From Parabacteroides sp. TM07-1AC (GTDB taxonomy: Bacteria > Bacteroidota > Bacteroidia > Bacteroidales > Tannerellaceae), in contig NZ_QUKD01000002.1 of NCBI RefSeq assembly GCF_003480915.1, positions 676,091 to 740,090 on the forward strand: 64,000 bases of DNA, read 5' to 3'. Made by a program: the position numbers and the translations under genes. Of this stretch, positions 37,057 through 45,195 are shown in pieces. Position 1 is the stretch's first letter; each line of letters begins with the position of its first letter. The notes under the pieces are model-generated. The model had not been told where the DNA came from and did no database searches. It worked only from the letters and a program-made list of their open reading frames with translations.

Positions 37057-39411
37057 TTATTGAATTGCCGAAAGAGTCACCTCTACGGTATCTCCGGACT
37101 TCACCAATACTTTTTCCCATTTTGTAAAATTGCAATACCCTAAAGGTTTGTCAGCAGCAGAAGACCTTTCAGCGAAAACAGCCGTCACAGCATCGAAACG
37201 CGTAGGATTGGTTATTTTCAATGTCACCTCGCCACCATTGCGACGTACAACCTCTGCCTTTAAATGATCAAAGACATATAAAACATCCCTATCTGTTTGT
37301 ACATATATACCGGGAATTTCAAGAGACATCAGCAAACCACAATCTTCCGTCCAACCATTGGATGTTTTAAGAATCACTCCCACAGATCCTTTTCCATCTG
37401 CGTCTGTGGTTTGGATACGTTCCATCGATGTCCCCGGTCCCATGCCGGTCGTAGGTCTTCCCGGCGTTTCCATTACCTCGGCATGCGCATAGATGATATC
37501 TCTCAACAGATCGGCATACCGCACCTGGCCGGTAGCCCTGAACAGTTTAAATAAATAATCTCCCGAGCTGGTGCATATCCCAGGTGCTGCATGTTTATTT
37601 TGTACACTAGCCCATATGGCGCCAGCCGTATTCGCTTTTAAGTCATACAATGTAGAACCGGGCGGATATTCATAATCGTAGGATAATGTCCAGGTAGCCG
37701 CCAAATGTGCTGTCGTCTGAGCCATGGATAACCATTTTTTATCCATTGTCGCATAATACAAAGCCATTAAAGATTCTATAAATCCATAGGCGGAGTCGGC
37801 ATCTGCATCCTGCATTATATCTCCGGAATGAGCACAGGTGAGTCCTAACCCAACCACATAATCATCATAAAAGTAACCGGCTATTTCCATAGCTGTTTTC
37901 AAAAAAGAATCCTCTTTGAAATACTGAGCAGCCAATACCAACCCAGCTGGTGCAATAGCACCGGAGGTCGAATGGTAAATGATTATTTCACCCGTAACCG
38001 CGTTCACATAGTTTCCTACATCTTTATTTTTAACCCAGGTATTCACAAAAGCCTGTGCAAGAGCTCTCGCAGCATCCTTCCATTCCTGTTTCACTAAATC
38101 ACCATATCCTTGCTGTTCGAATAACATGAGGTGTTTCATCATGAAGAACAAGGCATCCGAATTTTTTCTCACCAAAGCTGCGTCAGGAATATTATCCCTG
38201 TCACTACCAACCTTACCATCCCGAAAACTACCATAAAAATAGCCGCTCTTACCACGCATATTCGAAACGACATAATCATAGGTTTGAATGACCCGTTCAC
38301 GCGATAATGAATCATCTAATGCCAACATAGCAAAAGTCCCCATCAAGCCACCAACCCATCCGAGCTGATAGCCATCTGAATTTTCCATACGGTAAAAACT
38401 TTTACCTGCTCCTTTTTCCAACCAACGAACTTGATTCTTATAATCAGCCGTAAAAGAGGTAACCGCACTAAACGGACACAGATTCCTCGGATTATTCCCC
38501 CCTGTCACTTCTTTGCGTACGTCCATGAATTTATCCAAAAGCTCCGGAATACCATTTGCTTCAAAATTATAGATACGAAACCTCATCCGTAACTGATCAC
38601 CGGAAGTCCACTTGCATGCCTGATCCCCACTATACCCAAAGTCGCCAAACCCTGCCGTCAACTCACGAACACCGGGAGCACTAACGACAAAAGTAGCCAT
38701 ATCCTGTGACGCATTTTCTTCAATAAACATTCCATAATTGCCTAAACGACTTCTCTGCTCTGTCAATATGATGCATCCTCTCTGTTCCTTCGGAGAGAAA
38801 AAACAAAATGCCGGTGTTGCCAAATTGCCTGTAAGCGCCTCTATTTTAGAAGCACGTATTTCCTCTGACAAACGAGGACTATTGGAAAACAAAAGCGGAA
38901 CGTTCTTATTATAATAGTAATGCGAGGGATAAGGAGCCATATATCCATTGGTCTCTACATGAAACCTGTTTCCATTATATACATAAGCTGGCATTAAGAC
39001 ATAGTTCTCCCGGCTCCAACCGGTAAAATCAAAAGCCAACGCCACACCACCCGACTCCAGCTCTCCTCCTGTTATCATAAAGGTAACATCTAAATCTAAG
39101 GCATCCGGACAATCGGCTACTGTTGTTTCGTTAATATGACAACTCCACGAGGAAGTTTGTGCTTGCGCTTTTCCTTTTTTAAAACCCTTTGCCGATTTTA
39201 AGACCACATCCTCATATTCACAAACAATTGGACGCAGACAACCATGCAAAGACTTTAAGAAGTCGGACACTTTTGTTGATTTTCTATCCGGAACAGACAC
39301 CTTTCCGTCTTCCGGTAACCAGGATCCCTTTCTGTTATCCTGGGCATCGACCAATGGTGCCATGCAAAACAAAAATATCAACAGTAATATGCTAATAAAT
39401 TTCCTATTCAT
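37057..39411 (-). CDS. Family Y protein, divergent paralog
   Basis: 784 aa, signal peptide MNRKFISILLLIFLFCMAPLVDA. Same order as the other Y proteins: GWSRENYVLMPAYVYNGNRF, LRPIVCEYEDVVL, LGWVGGLMGTFAMLALDD, YHSTSGAIAPAGLVLAAQYF, SGDIMQDADADSAYGFIESL, GAIWASVQNKHAAPGICTSS. The acidic cluster is DIMQDADAD instead of DILQNADSE, and the arginine-rich QRIVNR..YATGLD segment of the other two is replaced by FHVETNGYMAPYPSHYY, so substrate choice probably differs. Lies between GH43-CBM6 (43 bases upstream) and the GH38-like gene. Confidence 0.83.
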   Translation of the reverse strand: MNRKFISILLLIFLFCMAPLVDAQDNRKGSWLPEDGKVSVPDRKSTKVSDFLKSLHGCLRPIVCEYEDVVLKSAKGFKKGKAQAQTSSWSCHINETTVADCPDALDLDVTFMITGGELESGGVALAFDFTGWSRENYVLMPAYVYNGNRFHVETNGYMAPYPSHYYYNKNVPLLFSNSPRLSEEIRASKIEALTGNLATPAFCFFSPKEQRGCIILTEQRSRLGNYGMFIEENASQDMATFVVSAPGVRELTAGFGDFGYSGDQACKWTSGDQLRMRFRIYNFEANGIPELLDKFMDVRKEVTGGNNPRNLCPFSAVTSFTADYKNQVRWLEKGAGKSFYRMENSDGYQLGWVGGLMGTFAMLALDDSLSRERVIQTYDYVVSNMRGKSGYFYGSFRDGKVGSDRDNIPDAALVRKNSDALFFMMKHLMLFEQQGYGDLVKQEWKDAARALAQAFVNTWVKNKDVGNYVNAVTGEIIIYHSTSGAIAPAGLVLAAQYFKEDSFLKTAMEIAGYFYDDYVVGLGLTCAHSGDIMQDADADSAYGFIESLMALYYATMDKKWLSMAQTTAHLAATWTLSYDYEYPPGSTLYDLKANTAGAIWASVQNKHAAPGICTSSGDYLFKLFRATGQVRYADLLRDIIYAHAEVMETPGRPTTGMGPGTSMERIQTTDADGKGSVGVILKTSNGWTEDCGLLMSLEIPGIYVQTDRDVLYVFDHLKAEVVRRNGGEVTLKITNPTRFDAVTAVFAERSSAADKPLGYCNFTKWEKVLVKSGDTVEVTLSAIQ

Positions 39412-39454
39412 CTTCTTTGTCTTTTATCTATTAATTAAAAACGCTCCGTTCTAT

Positions 39455-40876
39455 TTATCTTTTCTCAAACGTAAACCATTCCAAATTCAGCAAGTCCTCC
39501 CCGGATGTTTCCGTATCAACCGCCTTAAAGACCAATACCAGTGCATGTTTTCCTGTGACCGGTTTGATTTTCGTTTCATGAATAGCATACGCCGTTTCAC
39601 CCTGCATCGGAGCTATCTCGCAGGTCCCGATCAACTCACCGTCCGGACTATCCAGGCGAATTTCGATCTTAGCCGCTTTGTTTTTATCCCAGGTCTTACA
39701 AATGAAATGGTTGACATCCGAACCGGTAAAGTCATAATATTTCCAATACGCATGATCGCCATCGCGAATAGCTGCCAGATATTCGACCGGAATATCATTC
39801 GCCGGACGACGTACGGATACCATAACATTACCTGACATCAGACAAGCTTTGGCAGCATCCATCCGGTATAAAGGAGAGATAGGTCCGCCAATCCCCTGCG
39901 TAGTCATTTCTACTTTGGGGATCGTTCCGTCCGGATTAAAAGTAATTGGCTCCAGGCAAGCCTTTCGCATGGTCGCACTAGCATGAGTGGGACGATGATA
40001 AGCAATGTACCACTGACCGTTGATTTCGGTAATACAGCCATGGTTATTCACCAAATTCCGGCCACTGCCCCAATTATCGATAATAACCCCTCTATACGTA
40101 TAAGGGCCTAACGGCGATGTCGATGTCGCATAATCCAACGTTGCACAATTGGATTCTCCATGCTGCGAATGGCTTCCATACACAAAATAATAGATACCAT
40201 TCCTTTTCCGGACAGAACTGCCCTCGTTGAAGAAATGAGTTTCATACGTCAGCAAGCTATCGTGCACGGCACCTTCGATCGAGAGCATATCTTTACTCAA
40301 TTTCGCTCCTTTGGCATATCCTTGTCCCCAATAGAGATAGGCCTGCCCATCATCATCAATGAATACGGAGGGATCGATACCTTTTGCACCTTCCATCACT
40401 TTTCCATTTTTAAACGGACCGTAAGGAGAAGAAGATACAGCGACACCTTCATCGTCACCACCTCCTGCCAAACAATAGTAGAGATAATATTTCCCGTCAT
40501 GATAGATACAATCCGGAGCGTATAAGATCCTGTCGGTATAATCCACTTGTTTACCCGGTCCGTCAGTAGCAAAAGAAAATTGTTCCACATTCCAGTTCAC
40601 CAGATCGGAGGAAGAAAGCACGTTATAGGAACGCGAACACCAGGCGTTGCCCGGTTCATCACGCGATCCGTAGACATAGATACGTCCATCGGGCATCTGT
40701 CTTACTTCCGGATCAGCGATATATACTCCCGGAGGTACGATAGGATTAAGCATTCGGTTGGTTGAAACAGGGGCGGCATTACCATCCGCTACCTGTTTTG
40801 TGTCAAACTGACAACTGGCAAGCAGTCCTGCCATAAGCAGGCTGCCCGCCAGGGATAAATGAATTTTATATGACAT
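39455..40876 (-). CDS. GH43-family lipoprotein with C-terminal CBM6
   Basis: 473 aa; lipobox LLASC with Cys22. Five-bladed propeller with catalytic triad candidates D55 (YIADPEV), D168 (GIDPSVF) and E218 (FFNEGSS), the classical GH43 spacing. The remaining 130 residues form a CBM6-type module (EYLAAIRDGDHAYWKYYDFT, AKIEIRLDSPDGELIGTCEI). The same CBM type appears inside the beta-helix protein at 57914-60253, so both may target the same polymer. Likely an anchored arabinofuranosidase, xylosidase or galactosidase. Starts six bases after the upstream beta-helix gene. Confidence 0.93.
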   Translation of the reverse strand: MSYKIHLSLAGSLLMAGLLASCQFDTKQVADGNAAPVSTNRMLNPIVPPGVYIADPEVRQMPDGRIYVYGSRDEPGNAWCSRSYNVLSSSDLVNWNVEQFSFATDGPGKQVDYTDRILYAPDCIYHDGKYYLYYCLAGGGDDEGVAVSSSPYGPFKNGKVMEGAKGIDPSVFIDDDGQAYLYWGQGYAKGAKLSKDMLSIEGAVHDSLLTYETHFFNEGSSVRKRNGIYYFVYGSHSQHGESNCATLDYATSTSPLGPYTYRGVIIDNWGSGRNLVNNHGCITEINGQWYIAYHRPTHASATMRKACLEPITFNPDGTIPKVEMTTQGIGGPISPLYRMDAAKACLMSGNVMVSVRRPANDIPVEYLAAIRDGDHAYWKYYDFTGSDVNHFICKTWDKNKAAKIEIRLDSPDGELIGTCEIAPMQGETAYAIHETKIKPVTGKHALVLVFKAVDTETSGEDLLNLEWFTFEKR

Positions 40877-40882
40877 TGATTG

Positions 40883-42778
40883 TTATTTTAAGTTAGGCCA
40901 CACTTTTATACGTTTGGAAGAGGGCAAACTTTCTACCGGTCCCACAACCGGAGACGCAGAACGCTTATTACCCAGATAGTCTTTCTCCAAGCAGAAAGGA
41001 GTACCGTCAAAGTTCTCAAACGGAAATCCGGTCAACTGAGTAATACCAAGGCGGTCGGCATCAATTCCTTTTCCTTTGAAAGAGGATAGTTCCTGCAGAT
41101 TAATGTTACTAACAAGATACACTTCTCCATCTGCCGTCTCTTCCACTCTTAGCTTCGGATCGACTGTATTTTCTACCCAATCCTGCGTTTTATTTGTCAT
41201 AGGCAGAGCCCCGTTAAGGAACAGATTGTTCTCTGCATAGATCGGACGTTGAGAGACATCGAACACGACCATTCCATATTTCAACTCACTGTTATCTCCA
41301 CCGATAAAGAGATTGTTATAGAAGCGATGGTCGCCTTCAGTGATGGTCCGGATACCTTTCACCTCAGTTGAATGATTCAAGTGATACGGAGTGTAGCGTT
41401 GATCGTCCAAACGGTTGATATCTCCTGAGAAAATATTATGCAAGTACGCGCCTCCATCAGTATTTTCCTGTATTGTGCGTGGCGATAAAGAAATGTTATT
41501 GTCTACTATGTAAGGACCATGAGACACTTCAAAGAACAAATCCTGTGCCAAATTATCATATAGCAAATTGGATGATACCCGGGCACCCTGAGCCATCCAG
41601 TCCAACCAAATCCCATAATTACCAGATTTATGAATCCGATTGTGGTGAATATATGTATCTATCGCACCATGTAATTTAATACCGGCCATCTCCGCACCAC
41701 TAAATTGCTGCTTCACTAAGATATTATAAATATGATTTCCATAGATTTCACTGAACGCAGCTCCCATACTACCACAAATACCGGTCTGTTCGCAATCGGA
41801 AATAATATTATTCCGAACGATATGTGAGCCGACATTATCCTTGCTCCAACCACGACGTAGCGTATTAAATATGACTTCGATATAATGCAATGTGCCATCC
41901 AAACGTGGATCGTTGCACTCCAGGTTATGCCCACTGGCACGTTCTTTTCCTAAGGTAATACCGTTGCTACGGGAGTTTTTGATGATATTGTCTTCAATAA
42001 TCCAACCTTTACTCCAATGCGGAGCGACCATACCGACCTGTTCAGCCGTCGGAGCAGCCCATTGCGTAGCTGCCTGGCTGATATGGAAGCCACGAATTGT
42101 GATGTAATTCAGTCCTTCACGAGTCGGATAGAAGCAGGTAGGGCGAACTGAAACCTCTACTATCTCCTTATTCGGATCAACGTTTCCAAAGTTTGCATAA
42201 ATAGTTGTATTGTTAGCGTCCACCTCTGCAAACCAAACATTCGTACATCCTTGCGGATCACGGATTGTCCGCAGTGTATCCGGTGTGAACACCTTATCCA
42301 AAGTAAATTCTTCATACAGTGAAACATCGTTCAGATAAACATCTCCCGTATGATGAACCCGCTCAGACCAGAGCCAGTCACCGAATAAACGGTCGTTGAA
42401 CGGATTATAATTTCCAAAGAATGTATTCGGCAATACGACTTTCCATACGCCTTTGCCTTTCTTCTCTTTTTTCCAGCCCGTTACTAATTCCGAGCCCTTA
42501 ATTTCTGCTTTTTCACCATCGGCTACCCGATACAGGATACGTTTCCCTTCCCGTTCCCCGCCACTCAGCGGATTCACCCATTCACGATAAGTTCCGTTAT
42601 GAACCGTAACCGTATCTCCCGGCAAAGCCTTCTGGGCAGCCCAATTAATTGTTTTGAAAGGGGATGAAACATCACCGTTATTGGCATCACTTCCTTTTAC
42701 CGACACATGATATTCTTTGGCTGATAACATATTTCCGCACAGACAGAACATCGAGATGAAGCATAGTATCTTTTTCAT
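40883..42778 (-). CDS. GH120-like right-handed beta-helix enzyme (family Z, first of three)
   Basis: 631 aa, signal peptide MKKILCFISMFCLCGNMLSA. Starts KEYHVSVKGSDANNGDVSSP, GDTVTVHNGTYREWVNPLSG, as in GH120 beta-xylosidases, followed by a beta-helix (GWIIEDNIIKNSRSNGITLG, SHIVRNNIISDCEQTGICGS). D393 in GIWLDWMAQG and E417 in DLFFEVSHGP sit close to the positions and spacing of the nucleophile and acid reported for a Thermoanaerobacterium GH120 (D382, E405), so catalysis is expected to be conserved. Substrate inferred only as a beta-xyloside or related pentoside. First gene of the 42778-29640 series, under promoter block 42818-42887. Confidence 0.85.
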   Translation of the reverse strand: MKKILCFISMFCLCGNMLSAKEYHVSVKGSDANNGDVSSPFKTINWAAQKALPGDTVTVHNGTYREWVNPLSGGEREGKRILYRVADGEKAEIKGSELVTGWKKEKKGKGVWKVVLPNTFFGNYNPFNDRLFGDWLWSERVHHTGDVYLNDVSLYEEFTLDKVFTPDTLRTIRDPQGCTNVWFAEVDANNTTIYANFGNVDPNKEIVEVSVRPTCFYPTREGLNYITIRGFHISQAATQWAAPTAEQVGMVAPHWSKGWIIEDNIIKNSRSNGITLGKERASGHNLECNDPRLDGTLHYIEVIFNTLRRGWSKDNVGSHIVRNNIISDCEQTGICGSMGAAFSEIYGNHIYNILVKQQFSGAEMAGIKLHGAIDTYIHHNRIHKSGNYGIWLDWMAQGARVSSNLLYDNLAQDLFFEVSHGPYIVDNNISLSPRTIQENTDGGAYLHNIFSGDINRLDDQRYTPYHLNHSTEVKGIRTITEGDHRFYNNLFIGGDNSELKYGMVVFDVSQRPIYAENNLFLNGALPMTNKTQDWVENTVDPKLRVEETADGEVYLVSNINLQELSSFKGKGIDADRLGITQLTGFPFENFDGTPFCLEKDYLGNKRSASPVVGPVESLPSSKRIKVWPNLK

Positions 42779-42817
42779 GGTTTAAATATTAATAAGTATC
42801 ACATCTTTTTGATGTCG

Positions 42818-42887
42818 CAAATATAAAGGCAGCTATTCCCTTTTAAAATAGCAAATAGCTGCCTATTTCGTGGATTATTATTGCTTA
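42818..42887 (-). promoter_or_regulatory. Promoter and shared operator block, copy 2 (for gene 40883-42778)
   Basis: -7 element TATATTTG at 42825-42818, 39 bases before the start codon. Box AAATAGCAAATAGCTGCC begins 28 bases and GTGGATTATTATTGCTTA 52 bases from the -7 element, exactly as in the copies at 8474-8543 and 60292-60361. The GGCAGCTATT/AATAGCTGCC inverted repeat is complete here. Confidence 0.82.
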
Positions 42888-42901
42888 TTGTTCTACATAA
42901 A

Positions 42902-45160
42902 TCAAATAACCGGAACCTCTCCCTTCATTTCAAAGAGAAGCTCGCCACCTTGTAAGACTTCCTCAAACGTAATATACGTCCGGTCCAGAAGCTGATCGTT
43001 CAAGAAGACCTTGTCTACATAAATATTCTTTTCCGACAAGTTGTTAGCCTTGATAACAAAGTTTTTTCCCGAAGAGAGTTTGATTGTTGCCTTCTGAAAC
43101 AAAGGGGCACCCAGTTCATATTGTCCGGAAGCCGGATTCATCGGATAGAAACCTAACGAACTGAAGACATACCAGGCACTCATCTGTCCGGTATCTTCAT
43201 TACCGCAAATACCTGCCGGGGTATTATTATAGAGAGTAGTCAATACCTGATTGACATACTTCTGCGTCTTGTCCGGACGGCCTACCCGGTTATACATATA
43301 AACGGTATGATGCCCCGGTTCATTGCCATGTGCATATTGCCCGATCAGTCCGGTAATATCACCGGATACATTCTCTCCGCGCAATTCGGAAGACATGCCG
43401 AAAAGCGTATCCAGTCGCTCCTCCAATGCCTCCTTGCCTCCCAACAAACCGGCCAGTCCTTCCACATCGTGAGGGACAAAGAAAGTCCATTGCCAACCAT
43501 TGCCCTCACAATAATCATCCTTGCGATGAGAAGAAGCCAACGGATCGAAAGGTGTACGCCAGCAGCCATCCTTCAACCGTCCCCGCGCCAGCAAGGTGGT
43601 CGGGTCAATTACATTCCGATAATTGAGCGATCGGTTCGAAAAGTAAGCGGCTTCCTTTTGTGCACCGGTTGCTTCGGCAAAACGGGCCAGTGCATAATCA
43701 TCGAACGCATACTCCAACGTACGCGCCACCGACTCCATCTCCATATCGCAGGGAACATATCCGTATTTTTTATAATTCTCCAATCCGACAAAATAGCCCA
43801 TGGAATAGCCGCACGTATCTTTCATAGCCGATGCCACCATAGCTTCCAGCGCCAGCCGGGTATCGAAACCGCGGATGCCATTCAGATAGGCGTTCGCTAT
43901 CACCGGCAACGAATGAATACCTGTCATCTGATAATTCTCAATGCCCCACAACGTCCATATCGGCAACTGTCCGGCCTGTTTGTAATGCTCCAGCAACGTC
44001 TTTATATAATCATTTGCCACTTCCGGATTTAACATTGCCAATAAAGGACAAGCCGCCCGGAACGTATCCCAAAAACCGACCACACCTCCGTAATAATCAA
44101 AACCATCGGTTTGATGAACCTGCCAGTCCGGCCCTCTGAAACGATTGTCTACGTCCGACAACAGGAACGGATACAGCATGACATTATGCAAAGAGGTATA
44201 GAAAAGTTCCTTCTTCTTCGGGTCGTCAGTCTCTATCTCTATTTGTCCTAACGTACGGCTCCAAGCATCGAAAGCCGATTCCCTGATATCCTCGAATGTC
44301 TTTCCTTTTGTTTCCGACAACAAATTAGCGGCTGCCCCTTCCATGCTCACCGATGAGAGTGCCGTTCTGACTTCCAGTTCCCCCTGTTCATCTTCAAAGG
44401 TTAGTAGCGCCTTGACATTGCGTCCCTCGGCAGAGGTGGTCTCCTCGACGCGTCGGTCGTCTACATACAAGGCACACGTTTTGATGGGTGAAGAAAAGGT
44501 AGAATAGAAATAGACCTGTTGCTTCGGTGTCCAGCCATTTGAAAAGCGATAGCCGCGAATCGTGTACGGGTCGACCTTCTCAAACGCAGAGGCATACACC
44601 GTATCCACATCGTGCCCGGCTTGTATGGTACAAGCACTTTCAGAACCATACTTTAAATCGACAATTACCGGCATTTCCCCCTGGGATGCATACTTGTAGC
44701 GTTGTATCCCACATCGGCGGGAAGCGGTCAACTCTACCGTCAATTGCTTATCATACAAATTGACTGAATAATAGCCAGGTTCCGCCTTTTCCTCCTGATG
44801 CGACAAAGCCGCCTGGTATTGTTTAGAGTACAATTCATCCTCGCCTGTCGGCTGATTCAAGGGTAACGGCATAAACAAGATATCCAGGAAATCTGCACAT
44901 CCGCCTCCGCTTTTATGCAGATGACTGAATCCTAAAACAGTCGGATCGTCATAATGATAGCCTGCACCATAAGGACGCGTATCCGCACCAATCTGCATCA
45001 TGCCGAACGGTACGGAGGCGACAGGAGACACCCTGCCCTCCCAAGCCGTACCAATCCATTTATTTACATAACGGTTATTCGAATCGGCAACCTCTGTGCA
45101 TCCTGTAGTCAATAGTCCGCAAACGCATCCGCCAATCAGTAGCCATAACAACTTTTTCAT
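42902..45160 (-). CDS. GH92 alpha-mannosidase, lipoprotein
   Basis: 752 aa; lipobox TTGC with Cys21. Canonical GH92: N-terminal beta-sandwich (VSPVASVPFGMMQIGADTRP, GFSHLHKSGGG), catalytic helical domain with FWDTFRAACPLLAML, EGNGWQWTFFVPHD, general acid E614 in AHGNEPGHH and the acidic GNEDTGQMSAW (E655, D656). Calcium-dependent exo-alpha-mannosidase of the envelope, linkage not predictable. Unlike the GH92 at 6085-8448 it keeps the NEP glutamate. Thirty-five bases after the LamG hydrolase, with a good GGGAG ribosome site supporting the ATG at 45160. Confidence 0.95.
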   Translation of the reverse strand: MKKLLWLLIGGCVCGLLTTGCTEVADSNNRYVNKWIGTAWEGRVSPVASVPFGMMQIGADTRPYGAGYHYDDPTVLGFSHLHKSGGGCADFLDILFMPLPLNQPTGEDELYSKQYQAALSHQEEKAEPGYYSVNLYDKQLTVELTASRRCGIQRYKYASQGEMPVIVDLKYGSESACTIQAGHDVDTVYASAFEKVDPYTIRGYRFSNGWTPKQQVYFYSTFSSPIKTCALYVDDRRVEETTSAEGRNVKALLTFEDEQGELEVRTALSSVSMEGAAANLLSETKGKTFEDIRESAFDAWSRTLGQIEIETDDPKKKELFYTSLHNVMLYPFLLSDVDNRFRGPDWQVHQTDGFDYYGGVVGFWDTFRAACPLLAMLNPEVANDYIKTLLEHYKQAGQLPIWTLWGIENYQMTGIHSLPVIANAYLNGIRGFDTRLALEAMVASAMKDTCGYSMGYFVGLENYKKYGYVPCDMEMESVARTLEYAFDDYALARFAEATGAQKEAAYFSNRSLNYRNVIDPTTLLARGRLKDGCWRTPFDPLASSHRKDDYCEGNGWQWTFFVPHDVEGLAGLLGGKEALEERLDTLFGMSSELRGENVSGDITGLIGQYAHGNEPGHHTVYMYNRVGRPDKTQKYVNQVLTTLYNNTPAGICGNEDTGQMSAWYVFSSLGFYPMNPASGQYELGAPLFQKATIKLSSGKNFVIKANNLSEKNIYVDKVFLNDQLLDRTYITFEEVLQGGELLFEMKGEVPVI

Positions 45161-45195
45161 ATCTATCTCCCTATTTCATTCAATCAACCTATACT